Assembly (NCBI GenBank): GCA_035553375.1
Contig: DATNCY010000136.1
Coordinates: 1-64,000 of the forward strand
Length of the DNA stretch: 64,000 nt
Direction of reading: 5' to 3'
Source of the DNA: JAJPHU01 sp035553375
Lineage (GTDB): Bacteria; Planctomycetota; Planctomycetia; Gemmatales; Gemmataceae
Position 1 is the first letter of the stretch. Each line of letters starts with the position of its first letter. The notes beneath the pieces are model-generated. The model was given only the letters and a program-made list of their open reading frames with translations, was not told the DNA's origin and searched no databases. The position numbers and the translations under genes are program-made. Of this stretch, positions 16,795-25,483 are shown in pieces.

Positions 16795-18714
16795 TCAATT
16801 CAATTCTACCGCCTCCTCCCAATGTTCGTAGAGATGCTTTAACTGCTCCTTGGCCTCCTCGAACGCCCTGGTCGTCTCCTTGACGCGCTCGCCATCGCGG
16901 TACAGATCCGGCGAGGCCATCAATTGTTCCAACTCCTGAATCTCCATCTCCGTGGCCGCGATCTCTGCCTCCAGGTCTTCCACCTTGCGATAGGGGAACT
17001 TGCGCTTGCGCTTGCCCTTGGCGCTCGTCGATCCCGTCGCCGATAAAACATTCGCCTCTGTCGGCTCGGCCTGCTTACGGCTATCGGCTTTCGGCGCGCG
17101 GTTTTCAAGCTGCTGCGCACGCATCAGCTCGTAGGTATCGTAATTGCCGTGGATCACCTGCACATGACCGGCTCCATCCAGCACCAGCAGCAGATCGACC
17201 ACGCGATTGAGGAAATAACGATCGTGGCTAACCACGATGACTGTGCCCTCGAACTCCAAGAGTGCCTGCTCCAGCGCATCGCACGCCCACAGGTCGAGAT
17301 GATTCGTCGGCTCATCAAGTACCAGCACGTTGACGCCCTGAGCCACCAGCTTCGCCAGGGCGGCGCGGCTCTTCTCGCCACCGGACAGGTCGCCGACACG
17401 CTGATACACTTGATCGCCCATCAGCCCAAAACGACCGAGCAGATCACGCATGGTCTGCTCCACGGCATCGGGATCGGCCTCCGGCCAAACGGCGCGAATG
17501 ACCGGCTTGTCGGCCGGCAGCGATTGCAGATGCTGATCGTAGTAGCCGAACTCGACGAGATGGCCGCGCTGCACCTTGCCGCCGTCCGGCTCCTCTTCGC
17601 CCAACAATACACGCAGCAGCGTCGTCTTGCCGCTGCCGTTGGCACCCATGATGCCCAGCCGCCGGCCGCGCGGCAGACTGAAATTCAGATCCTTAAACAA
17701 CGGCCGATCGTAGGACTTGGTCAAATCCTCGACGCTCAACACCACATCGCCACAGCGACGAACCGCGCCGAAGTGCATGTGCGGCGTCTCAACCATCGTC
17801 GGTCGATCCAGACGCTCGATTTTGTCGATGGCCTTCTGCCGCGAGGCCGCCTGCTTGTGCAATTGGCCGTAATGAACGCGGCGAATGTACTCCTCCTGCT
17901 TGGAGATGTACTCGCGCTGCGACTCCCACGCCTTGAGTTCCATTTCGTAGCGTTCTTGCCGCAGTCGCCAGTATTGCTTGAAATTGCCGGGATACGCTGT
18001 GATGCGATGGGCGTGCAGTTCGAACACCTTCGTCACGACGCGATCAAGGAAATAACGATCGTGGCTGACGATGAGCATGGCCTCCGGCTGCTTGATGAGG
18101 TAGTTCTCCAGCCAGCGCGTCGTATCGATGTCGAGATGGTTGCTTGGCTCATCGAGCAGCATGACATCCGGCGAGGCGAGCAGCAGTTTAGCAAGCATGA
18201 GCCGACTCTGCTGACCGCCACTGAAGGTATCGACCGGGCGCTCATAATCGGCTTGTTTGAAGCCGAGGCCGTCCATCACCTGTTCGACGTGATGATCGAC
18301 GTTATAGGCATCGTGATGGCGCAGTAGTTCATTGAGACGATCATAGCGCGCGGCGAGCGTTTTGTGTTCGGCCTCATCGGTGGTGCGGGCCAACGCCTCA
18401 GCGGTGTGGATCATATCATCGTGGGCGGCAAGCAATTCATCGAGGGCAGAGCGCGCTTCGGCGAACAAGGTGCGGCCGGGATCGAACTGCGGTTGTTGAC
18501 GCAACAGGCTGACGCGTGCGCCGGCGTGCAGGCGCACCTCGCCGTCATCGGGTCGGTCCAGTCCGGCGAGGATGCGCATGAGGGTGGTCTTGCCGGCCCC
18601 GTTAGGACCGACGAGACCGACGCGCTCGCCGGCTTGTAGTTCAAAGCCAATGTTCTCGAAGAGCGGCCCTTCATCGAAGCCGCGCGCGAGGCGGGAACAA
18701 CTCAGCAACAGCAT
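16795..18714 (-). CDS. ABC-F ATP-binding protein (Uup/EttA-like)
   Basis: Two ABC ATPase domains in one 639-residue chain without membrane segments. The first has Walker A GPNGAGKTT, signature FSGGQQSR and Walker B VMLLDEPSNHLD; the second has GANGSGKTT, LSGGEKSR and VLVLDEPTNHLD. A charged linker (YISKQEEYIRRVHYGQLHKQ) lies between them, as in the P-site interaction motif of ABC-F proteins. The C-terminus is a coiled coil (KVEDLEAEIAATEMEIQELE), as in Uup. These proteins act on the ribosome or, for Uup, also touch DNA metabolism. The ATG at 18714 is preferred to TTG 18720. It stands alone, 85 bp from the next minus-strand gene. Confidence 0.9.
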   Translation of the reverse strand: MLLLSCSRLARGFDEGPLFENIGFELQAGERVGLVGPNGAGKTTLMRILAGLDRPDDGEVRLHAGARVSLLRQQPQFDPGRTLFAEARSALDELLAAHDDMIHTAEALARTTDEAEHKTLAARYDRLNELLRHHDAYNVDHHVEQVMDGLGFKQADYERPVDTFSGGQQSRLMLAKLLLASPDVMLLDEPSNHLDIDTTRWLENYLIKQPEAMLIVSHDRYFLDRVVTKVFELHAHRITAYPGNFKQYWRLRQERYEMELKAWESQREYISKQEEYIRRVHYGQLHKQAASRQKAIDKIERLDRPTMVETPHMHFGAVRRCGDVVLSVEDLTKSYDRPLFKDLNFSLPRGRRLGIMGANGSGKTTLLRVLLGEEEPDGGKVQRGHLVEFGYYDQHLQSLPADKPVIRAVWPEADPDAVEQTMRDLLGRFGLMGDQVYQRVGDLSGGEKSRAALAKLVAQGVNVLVLDEPTNHLDLWACDALEQALLEFEGTVIVVSHDRYFLNRVVDLLLVLDGAGHVQVIHGNYDTYELMRAQQLENRAPKADSRKQAEPTEANVLSATGSTSAKGKRKRKFPYRKVEDLEAEIAATEMEIQELEQLMASPDLYRDGERVKETTRAFEEAKEQLKHLYEHWEEAVELN

Positions 18715-18799
18715 GTGCAATAGCCTGTAGTCCTCATTAGTCTTCCGTGATTATTGAAGGTGTCGTGGCGACAAGCAAGGTGGAAGTGCCGCTCGCGGC

Positions 18800-19768
18800 T
18801 TAAACAGCGCCGCGTTTCCAGGCAATGACCTCGCGCACAATGTCATCGAGTTCCCGGCCGGGCCGATAGCCGATGGTTTCTCGTATTCGTGTCAGGTCGG
18901 GAATGCGGCAGCGAATATCCTCGAAACCCGGCGTGAAAGCCTCCTCGTAGGAGACATGCTCGATCGTCAGTTTCGGATCGACGAGACTAACCACCATCTC
19001 GGCGAGGGCGCGGATCGTCACGGGCACATCGCTGCCGAGATTGAAGACACGCCCGTAGGCTGACGGAGAGGCCATCAGATTCTGTATCGCCTCCACCACA
19101 TCGGCGACATGGGCGAAGCAACGCACTTGTCGGCCATCGTCGTGGACGAGGAGCGGTCCACCCGCCAATGCCTGATCGACGAAGCACGGCAGCACCATCC
19201 CATAGCGTCCCATCTGACGCGGACCGGCCACGTTGAAGAAACGGCCAATCACCACCGGCAGACCCGTGCGCTGATGTTGGGCCAGGGTCAGGTATTCATC
19301 GACGGCCTTGCTACAGGCATAGACCCAACGGCTGCGCGTGGTTGGACCGAAGACCAGATCGTCGTCCTCCGCCAACGGCGTCTTGCGGCTTTTGCCGTAT
19401 ACCTCGCTGGTGCTGGCCAAAAACAACGGTTTGGGCCGGCGATTCAAATGGCGAAGCATCGCCTCCATCGGCCCGATGTTGGTCAATACCGTGCGCTCCG
19501 GTTCCTCTAACACCAAACGCACGCCAACCACGGCGGCGAGATGGTACACTTCGTCCGCCTCATCGAGCAGCTCACCCAAACATGTCTCATTGAGAACGCT
19601 ATCCTGGATCAAACGCAGATGGGAATGAGATCGAACGCGCTCGAGATTGGCGAGTGTGCCGGTGGATAGATCATCGAGTACGACCACACGCCGCCCGGCT
19701 GCCAACAGCGCCTCGACGAGATGGCTGCCGATGAACCCCGCACCGCCCGTTACTAAGGAAGTTGTCAT
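18800..19768 (-). CDS. NAD-dependent sugar-nucleotide epimerase/dehydratase
   Basis: An extended short-chain dehydrogenase of 322 residues. The Rossmann nucleotide site is TGGAGFIGSHL at the N-terminus; the catalytic residues are in LASTSEVYG (Ser/Thr) and VYACSKAVDEY (YxxxK). It resembles UDP-glucose 4-epimerase and UDP-glucuronate decarboxylase; the segments RFFNVAGPRQ and GSDVPVTI are typical of the group, but the substrate cannot be fixed. It probably supplies a sugar nucleotide for envelope polysaccharide. The region upstream of the ATG is directly the arm of a long hairpin repeat, with no visible Shine-Dalgarno. Confidence 0.85.
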   Translation of the reverse strand: MTTSLVTGGAGFIGSHLVEALLAAGRRVVVLDDLSTGTLANLERVRSHSHLRLIQDSVLNETCLGELLDEADEVYHLAAVVGVRLVLEEPERTVLTNIGPMEAMLRHLNRRPKPLFLASTSEVYGKSRKTPLAEDDDLVFGPTTRSRWVYACSKAVDEYLTLAQHQRTGLPVVIGRFFNVAGPRQMGRYGMVLPCFVDQALAGGPLLVHDDGRQVRCFAHVADVVEAIQNLMASPSAYGRVFNLGSDVPVTIRALAEMVVSLVDPKLTIEHVSYEEAFTPGFEDIRCRIPDLTRIRETIGYRPGRELDDIVREVIAWKRGAV

Positions 19769-19921
19769 AAAGACATTTCACCACGGAAAACACGGAAAAC
19801 ACGGAAAAAATACCAAGAGAGCAGTGGGAATAATAATAGAGAGCAACTCATTGATTCTTCTCTTCGGTTTTTTGTTTTTCTTTTTCCGTGTTTTCCGTGT
19901 TTTCCGTGGTGAAATGTCTTT
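19769..19921. repeat. Long hairpin with CACGGAAAA tandem-repeat arms
   Basis: A 41-bp arm (19769-19809) starting AAAGACATTTCACCACGG and continuing with CACGGAAAA units is matched perfectly by its reverse complement at 19881-19921. The loop is 71 bp and A+T-rich. The left arm begins at the base next to the epimerase start codon; the right arm ends 14 bp from the hemA stop. It therefore occupies nearly the whole gap between two minus-strand genes. Confidence 0.95.
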
Positions 19922-19935
19922 GTTTTTTGCGAGGT

Positions 19936-21222
19936 TCATTCTTGCAGGCGGAATAATTTGCGCAGGGCGTCGAGCAGAGTATGGCCGGCGGGACCGCTGT
20001 GCGTTTCCTCCGTCAGCGCCGTGATGGGGCCGTGCAGCAGGCGGTTGAGCAGCAGCCGAAACGCGCCCTCAATCTGCCGGCGATCCGCGTCGGTCAGTCG
20101 GCCATTGAGCTTACCCAACAGTTCACGCACTATCTCACGACGTTTCGACTCGAAATCCTGCGTCAACCGCGCGATCACCGGACCATGACGGCGGCGTGCC
20201 CAATCCTTGAGAAACGTCTTCGTTTCGTGGTTGACGATCGTCTCGGCCGGCTCGACGTGCTTCAGGCGATCCGCCAGCGTCGCTTCGCGCATGCGTTTCA
20301 GATCGTCGATGTTGAAAAGGCAAGTGCGGTCGCCATCGTGGATGCGCGGATCGAAGTCGCGCGGCACCGCGATGTCGAGAACGACCAGCGTGCCACCCGC
20401 TCGCTGAGCCGCGATGGGTTCGTAGCGCTCGCGCGTCACAATCGGTTCGGGAGCGCCCGTTGTGCTGAGTACGATGTCGGCGCGGGTCAGCAATTCGTCG
20501 AGTTTTTCCCACGGCATCGCCTCACCGCCGCAACCGCGCGCCACGCTGACGGCTTTTTCGGGACTACGATTCGTAACCCAGATGCGTTGCGGCTTCAACT
20601 CACGCAGATGTTTCAGCGTCAACTCGCCCATCTTGCCGGCACCGATGACCAGCACGATTTTATCATCGAAGTGATCGAACACCTGCTTGACGTAATCGAC
20701 GGCGGCGCTGGAGACGGACACATGGCCGCGCGAAATGCCAGTTTCCGTGCGCACACGGCGAGCGACCTGCCGAGCGTGACGAAACAGCGTGTGCAGCAGC
20801 GGGCCGACGCTGTCGTGGCGGATCGCTTGCTCGTAGGCCTTTTTGACCTGCCCGGCGATCTGCCCTTCGCCGACGATCATGCTGTCGAGACTGGCGGCGA
20901 CGCGGAACAGATGTCGCACCGCCTCGGCTTGCCGATGAATGTACAGATGCGGACGAACGGCAGAGATCGGCAGACCGTGGAAGTCGGCGAGAAATTCGGC
21001 GATGGTCTCGGCGTTCAGTTCGCGCGACGATTCCGAGCCGTCGAGAACGCAGCCGACATATAACTCGACACGATTGCAAGTGCTGAGGATAAGGCTCTCG
21101 CAGTCGAAGCCCGTGCATAGCTCGGTATGCGCGCGGGCAAGCTGTTCCTCGTTGAAGGCGAGCCGTTCGCGGACCTCGACCGGCGTGGTCTTGTAGCTGC
21201 ATCCGATGGCGTGAAGAATCAT
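19936..21222 (-). CDS. hemA: Glutamyl-tRNA reductase
   Basis: Reduces glutamyl-tRNA(Glu) to glutamate-1-semialdehyde, the first step of C5 heme synthesis. The 428-residue protein has the catalytic domain with ILSTCNRVELY (Cys49), the SMIVGEGQI segment, the NADPH-binding Rossmann motif VIGAGKMGELTLKHL and the C-terminal dimerisation helix (LLNRLLHGPITAL). The open frame extends 261 codons further upstream, but that stretch is the opposite reading of hemX. The true start is ATG 21222 (MILHAIGCSYKTTPVEVRER), which overlaps the hemX stop in an ATGA. The two genes are therefore translationally coupled. Confidence 0.97.
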   Translation of the reverse strand: MILHAIGCSYKTTPVEVRERLAFNEEQLARAHTELCTGFDCESLILSTCNRVELYVGCVLDGSESSRELNAETIAEFLADFHGLPISAVRPHLYIHRQAEAVRHLFRVAASLDSMIVGEGQIAGQVKKAYEQAIRHDSVGPLLHTLFRHARQVARRVRTETGISRGHVSVSSAAVDYVKQVFDHFDDKIVLVIGAGKMGELTLKHLRELKPQRIWVTNRSPEKAVSVARGCGGEAMPWEKLDELLTRADIVLSTTGAPEPIVTRERYEPIAAQRAGGTLVVLDIAVPRDFDPRIHDGDRTCLFNIDDLKRMREATLADRLKHVEPAETIVNHETKTFLKDWARRRHGPVIARLTQDFESKRREIVRELLGKLNGRLTDADRRQIEGAFRLLLNRLLHGPITALTEETHSGPAGHTLLDALRKLFRLQE

Positions 21223-22028
21223 CGGCCGCCCCCTTGCCCGGACCAATGAGGCAGCACAAGACAGCCGACCAACAACACGAACGTCAGGATCGTCAGCAGG
21301 GCGACCGACCGGCCGCGCAGATGATAGCCGTAACGCAGGTAGAGCAACACGGCGAACGCCAACCACAGGACGCCGGACGCCAGGACACGCGGATCGGTCC
21401 AGCCGGACAAATTCGCCTGCAACATGAGGACGAGACCGACGATCATGCCCGCCGTCAGCAGCGGAAAGGCGAGGACGATGGCTCGACGGTTCATCGCTTC
21501 GAGGCGTTCCAGGCTCCACAGGCGCAGCCCTTGGCCGGGCAGCGTTTTGGCACGCAGACGTTGAATCTGCACCAGATACATCGAGCTGGCAAGGAAGCCG
21601 ACGCATAAACCGACGGTGGCCAGGAACAAGAGTCCGCCGTGGATGGCCCCCCAAGCGTCCTGGATCGGCAGCAAGTTTTCGCCGCGGCCATTTTCGCTGC
21701 TGGGCTGGCCGAATATCGCTCCCAGCACAACCAACCCGACTACGAGCGGCAGCACGAATAGTCCCCACGAGAGGCGGCGATGATGCACGGAACCGATTAG
21801 ATAAAAAATGGCCAAAATCCAGGCGAGAAACAACATCCAGCCGAACTGCCGAATCAAGAGCGGCTTCTGCACGGCCAGGAAGATCGTTTGCGCAACCAGG
21901 CCGGCCGCACCGAACCCGAGCGCTGCCCAGCGGATGACCTCGCGGCGACGAAACTGAAACAGCAGTTCCAGCGCCAGGGCCACCGTGTAGGAGGCGAGGA
22001 AGCAAACGATGGTGACGTTATCCAGCAT
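21219..22028 (-). CDS. hemX: HemX/CcsA-type cytochrome c assembly membrane protein
   Basis: A 269-residue polytopic protein with about eight hydrophobic segments (for example VTIVCFLASYTVALALELLF, LLFLATVGLCVGFLASSMYL, VLWLAFAVLLYLRYG). It is related to the CcsA/CcmC heme-handling family and, in position and length, to HemX, which is encoded with hemA and influences HemA level. WGAIHGGLLFL contains a His that may contact heme; the classic WWD motif is not obvious. The start at 22028 (MLDNVTIV) is chosen over 22082 because the preceding residues are hydrophilic and atypical. Its stop overlaps hemA by 4 bp. Confidence 0.8.
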   Translation of the reverse strand: MLDNVTIVCFLASYTVALALELLFQFRRREVIRWAALGFGAAGLVAQTIFLAVQKPLLIRQFGWMLFLAWILAIFYLIGSVHHRRLSWGLFVLPLVVGLVVLGAIFGQPSSENGRGENLLPIQDAWGAIHGGLLFLATVGLCVGFLASSMYLVQIQRLRAKTLPGQGLRLWSLERLEAMNRRAIVLAFPLLTAGMIVGLVLMLQANLSGWTDPRVLASGVLWLAFAVLLYLRYGYHLRGRSVALLTILTFVLLVGCLVLPHWSGQGGGR

Positions 22029-22176
22029 GGGGTGATCCGCCCTCCGCTTTCCTCGGAGGGTTCTCGATTGGGTGGGTGTCAAGATTCAGTGTATACGATA
22101 ACGAAGGGTAGGCCAAGCAAACGCGGTTTCCGCGAAAATTCGGAAAGTCCCTGGCTTCCTTGTCAAGCACGGGTTT

Positions 22177-22249
22177 GGCGAACGGCCGGCGTCCGGCGTT
22201 AGCCAGCTGATACAGGCTCCCACCAGCCAGTTGATGCCGGCCGTTCGCC
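22177..22249. repeat. Hairpin with GGCGAACGGCCGGC arms
   Basis: A perfect 14-bp inverted repeat (22177-22190 and 22236-22249) encloses 45 bp that contain two direct copies of AGCCAG[CT]TGAT. It lies in the 322-bp divergent region between hemX and the next rightward gene. The rest of that region shows no gene; a promoter for each direction is expected there, but no convincing hexamers stand out. Confidence 0.75.
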
Positions 22250-22350
22250 GTGAAACGCCAAAATCGGCCAGGTGCCTCAGTGACCGCGCGGCCATCCACG
22301 GGTATACTTCGAGAATCGATGGATGCTGTTCATCTCGCGAGGATGGTCCC

Positions 22351-22938
22351 ATGTCCGACCAATTTCAAAGCGAAGGGTTCGACGCGCGGATTGCCGATAT
22401 TTCCAGGCAACCCCCCTCACTGCCGTCCTGGCTCGCGGCTCGTTTGTCCCCCAATGAGGAAATCACCTGGGTGCGTGGTCCGAGATTTAATCCCTCGTGG
22501 GAGCGTTACATCACCCATCCGGCATTGTTTGTCTTCGCCTTGGGCCTCGGCATAATCGGTGGGGGAGCCGGTTGGCTGATCGCCGGTCCAGAGGCCGAAG
22601 TGCTGGTCCTGCTGGCCGTACTCGCCGGAGGCATCGTCCTCGCGTCCATCTTCGTGCTTGGCATCTCCAACGGCTATTTCACGCGCATCGTGGCGACGAA
22701 CTCGCGCCTCCTCATTCTCCAGGGTTACGAGGTTTGTCGCAGTTGGAGCGTGGATGATCTGCCGCGCCGCCTCGTTCGCTATCATCAGCTGGGGGGCGAG
22801 GAGAAGAGTCCGGCCATCGATTTAGAGGCGGTGAAAAGTATGCTCGGCGGTTCCTCGGATAAGTTCGCCGACTCGAAATCCATTCTCGCGTTCAGCAAAC
22901 AACTGGAGCAAATCAAGAGCCGCGAGAAGGGACGTTGA
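22351..22938 (+). CDS. Hypothetical membrane protein, possibly with PH-like domain
   Basis: 195 residues. A hydrophilic start (MSDQFQSEGFDARIADISRQ) leads to two adjacent transmembrane helices (PALFVFALGLGIIGGGAGWL and VLVLLAVLAGGIVLASIFVL). A cytoplasmic part follows (ISNGYFTRIVATNSRLLILQGYE as adjoining pieces) whose strand pattern resembles bacterial PH domains. The start at 22351 follows GCGAGGATGG, a reasonable ribosome-binding site. It stands alone between hemX and a convergent gene. Function unknown. Confidence 0.65.
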   Translation: MSDQFQSEGFDARIADISRQPPSLPSWLAARLSPNEEITWVRGPRFNPSWERYITHPALFVFALGLGIIGGGAGWLIAGPEAEVLVLLAVLAGGIVLASIFVLGISNGYFTRIVATNSRLLILQGYEVCRSWSVDDLPRRLVRYHQLGGEEKSPAIDLEAVKSMLGGSSDKFADSKSILAFSKQLEQIKSREKGR

Positions 22939-22944
22939 TCGCCG

Positions 22945-22980
22945 CGCCGCTTGGCGTTTCGCGCGAAACGCCAAGCGGCG
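22945..22980. repeat. Perfect 36-bp palindrome between convergent genes
   Basis: CGCCGCTTGGCGTTTCGC is followed immediately by its exact reverse complement, with no spacer. It begins six bases after a rightward stop and ends 16 bases before a leftward stop (22997). It could act as a two-way terminator or transcript stabiliser, but has no T-run on either side. Confidence 0.9.
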
Positions 22981-22996
22981 TCGATCCTTCGTATCT

Positions 22997-25303
22997 CTAA
23001 CGGGTGGCCTGCCATTCGAGGCCGAGGTTGGTGAGTTTCTCGCGCTTGGCCAGCACTTCCCAGGGTGTGCCAGCGTGATCCTTAGCGATCTTGTCGAGCA
23101 GCTTTCTCGCCTTGCTGGCGAGTTTCTTGCCTGCGCTGTCGCCTTGCAGGTTTACCTGCGATGCCAGTTTCCAACCGCCGTGCAATTCCGCATCGCGCGG
23201 CGGGAACTCCTTGCGCATGGAACCGAGCATCGATTGATACTCGTACAGATAGGCGTACTCCATCTGGATTCGCGCCAGCATGAAGTCATAATTCGCCTTC
23301 CAGCGCGTGTTCTCGTTGTCCTTGGCCTCGACCACGTCCTTCGCTTCCAGTTCCTCCAGGGCGTCGCGGATGGCGCTGATCATCTTGGCCACGGCGCGCT
23401 CGTCGCCTTCGACACGGGCCTTGAACTGCTTCTCGGCATTGCCGCCGGCCGGTGCGCGATAACCGTCGCGGAGAACGTCCAGCTTGACTTTAACGCGAGC
23501 GCGGATCGGCCCGACCTCGCCGCTTACCTCCTTGGGTTCGGCACCGGGATAGATGGCCCAAAGGGTCGCACGCGCGTTCTTCACCGCCTTGCGCAAGGGA
23601 GATTCAGGATTGGGTTTGTCGCCTTCGTACTTCTTGAGCATGTCGGCCGAGAAGGGCGGCAAAGCGTCATAGTGCAGGGCCATTTCGTGCGTGACTTTCA
23701 CCGGCGGCGTGCCGACCTGATCGAGTACGGACTCGATCAATGTCTTGTTTTCGGCCACTTCCACCGGTGCCGCCGCCAGCGAAGCGAAGGCGTCGGGCGG
23801 CGGCGGTTCATTCTTATCGAACGTCGCTTCATTCTCCACAGCCTTGCCTGTAAGACGGCAGACCTGCTCGAGCTTGCGTTTCCCCAATTCCTTCTTCATC
23901 ACCTCGTTGATGATGGGAACGTATCGTTCGAGAGGTAGGGGATCGTCATCGCGCTGAATCTTGCCCGAAGGCTGTTTCTGAGTAAAGGCTTCATACCACG
24001 CATCAAGGAACACGCCCACCGGACTATCGTCCGTTTCATAGGACTTTTGCTTGGCGATGCAGGACGAAAGAACCTGAACGCCGGCGGGCGGACTCTGGAG
24101 CATGGCATCGAGTTTCGGCCCCATCTCGCCGCTTCCCGGTCTTTCCTGACCGAAGGTTTGATTGTAGCGGTTCACATCGAGTACGAGTACCTTTTGCCGG
24201 GCCTTGCACTTGGCCAACTGCTCATAAAGCCACTTGAGCGGAATCAGGGTCGCGGCATTGTCTAACTCACCCTCAATGGGAGCGAGAAAAACATCGTCGC
24301 CCAGCTCGACGGAATGGCCGATGAAGAAGACCATGATGCGATCCTGGGCGCGCGAAGATGCCAGGAAATGCGTCAGGGTCTTCTCGATGACGGACTTCGT
24401 CGGGGCGCGGGGTTTCCATCGCGGCGAGGCTTCATCGCTGAGATGGGCCACCTGATTGAGGGGAATCTTGAACCCTTTGCCATCTTGCTTATCTTGTGTG
24501 CCGCTCAGCCGGCGAATGAACTCATCGATATTGACGGCGTTTTGAATGTGCATGCCATCGTGGATCGGGTTGGCATACAGATAATCGTGTACGCTGACGA
24601 CCAGGGCGCGACGCGGGAACGGGTGGTTCGTCATCCGCGACGGATTCTTCGAGGGATCTTTCTTCGGTGGATTATTTTTCGGTGGATTATTCTTCGGTCG
24701 ATCGTTAGTCTTGGATTTGTCCCTGATCGGCGCTGTCGTCGCCGACTTCTTGCCTGGCGTTTTCCTCACCGGCTCCTTAATCGGATCCTTGTTCTTGTCG
24801 TCCTGGGCGACCTGCTCGTCGCCCGGCATGGGCGGCAGCAGCGCGACGATACGATCCCAATTGGCGATGGCGACAATACCGGCGATGACAAGTACGGCGA
24901 GAGCGAGGACCGGCCCTTTCCACCAGCTACCACGCTTACGGCGGCGGCGTGGACCGCGAGACGTTGTCGTTTCTTCGGTGGGATCGAAGTCGGAGAATGG
25001 CGAGCCGGCGGACGTGGGGGCTACGGGAACGGCAAGCGGTGCCGCTGCGGTGATCCCCACCACCGGCGCAACGACACGGGCCGGCGGAGTGGAAGTGATG
25101 TGCCCTTTTCGCGTGGCGGGCGCGGGAGTGCGATTGGCCGGTGTGGATGGGGCGTTCGTTGCGACCCGCGCAGCTGTTGCATACTGCTTGGTGGCCATGA
25201 CCAAGCCGCAATGCTTGCAGCGTATCGGCTGATGGAGCCACTCGGCGGGGATGCGCAAAAGGTTCTTACATCCCGGACAAGCGGATTGCACCAATTGCGT
25301 CAT
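22997..25303 (-). CDS. Zinc-ribbon, membrane-anchored caspase-fold protein without catalytic Cys
   Basis: 768 residues. The N-terminus is a zinc ribbon (CPGCKNLLRIP then CKHCGLVM), followed by a low-complexity linker, one transmembrane helix (VLALAVLVIAGIVAIANW, about 131-149) and a Lys/Pro/Asn-rich stretch (PKNNPPKNNPPKK). A caspase-like (C14) domain (about 232-430) has the core strand RALVVSVHDY and the catalytic-His strand MVFFIGHSVE (His330). The strand that should end in D-x-C reads VLVLDVNRYN, so the Cys is absent. The C-terminal ~300 residues are helical and unrecognised. It is probably a pseudo-protease, scaffold or sensor. ATG 25303 is chosen because GGAGG lies seven bases upstream. 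Confidence 0.75.
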   Translation of the reverse strand: MTQLVQSACPGCKNLLRIPAEWLHQPIRCKHCGLVMATKQYATAARVATNAPSTPANRTPAPATRKGHITSTPPARVVAPVVGITAAAPLAVPVAPTSAGSPFSDFDPTEETTTSRGPRRRRKRGSWWKGPVLALAVLVIAGIVAIANWDRIVALLPPMPGDEQVAQDDKNKDPIKEPVRKTPGKKSATTAPIRDKSKTNDRPKNNPPKNNPPKKDPSKNPSRMTNHPFPRRALVVSVHDYLYANPIHDGMHIQNAVNIDEFIRRLSGTQDKQDGKGFKIPLNQVAHLSDEASPRWKPRAPTKSVIEKTLTHFLASSRAQDRIMVFFIGHSVELGDDVFLAPIEGELDNAATLIPLKWLYEQLAKCKARQKVLVLDVNRYNQTFGQERPGSGEMGPKLDAMLQSPPAGVQVLSSCIAKQKSYETDDSPVGVFLDAWYEAFTQKQPSGKIQRDDDPLPLERYVPIINEVMKKELGKRKLEQVCRLTGKAVENEATFDKNEPPPPDAFASLAAAPVEVAENKTLIESVLDQVGTPPVKVTHEMALHYDALPPFSADMLKKYEGDKPNPESPLRKAVKNARATLWAIYPGAEPKEVSGEVGPIRARVKVKLDVLRDGYRAPAGGNAEKQFKARVEGDERAVAKMISAIRDALEELEAKDVVEAKDNENTRWKANYDFMLARIQMEYAYLYEYQSMLGSMRKEFPPRDAELHGGWKLASQVNLQGDSAGKKLASKARKLLDKIAKDHAGTPWEVLAKREKLTNLGLEWQATR

Positions 25304-25427
25304 GAACAAGCCTCCACGTCTTCAGGTGCGCTACGTTGCGGATCCCCACCTCTCCTAAGACGAAATTGTAGACCATCCAGTTCCGAGAAGATACAGAAAG
25401 CCAAGGTTTATGCACCTCCGTAGGGGA

Positions 25428-25460
25428 GCCGGCGACGGACATCTCCGGCCCGTCGCCGGC
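25428..25460. repeat. 11-bp-arm hairpin after the ThuA gene
   Basis: GCCGGCGACGG (25428-25438) pairs with CCGTCGCCGGC (25450-25460). It lies 23 bp beyond the ThuA stop in the direction of transcription, so a role as 3'-end structure is likely. No T-run follows. Confidence 0.65.
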
Positions 25461-25483
25461 GTTGTAGGCTGCGAAAAGCGAAT

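Noticed and set aside
17149..18327. A 392-codon plus-strand frame
   Set aside because: It lies opposite the ABC-F gene, whose Walker and signature motifs establish the real coding strand.
21223..22005. A 261-codon N-terminal extension of HemA
   Set aside because: The extension reads hemX in another frame; HemA has its normal start at 21222 coupled to the hemX stop.
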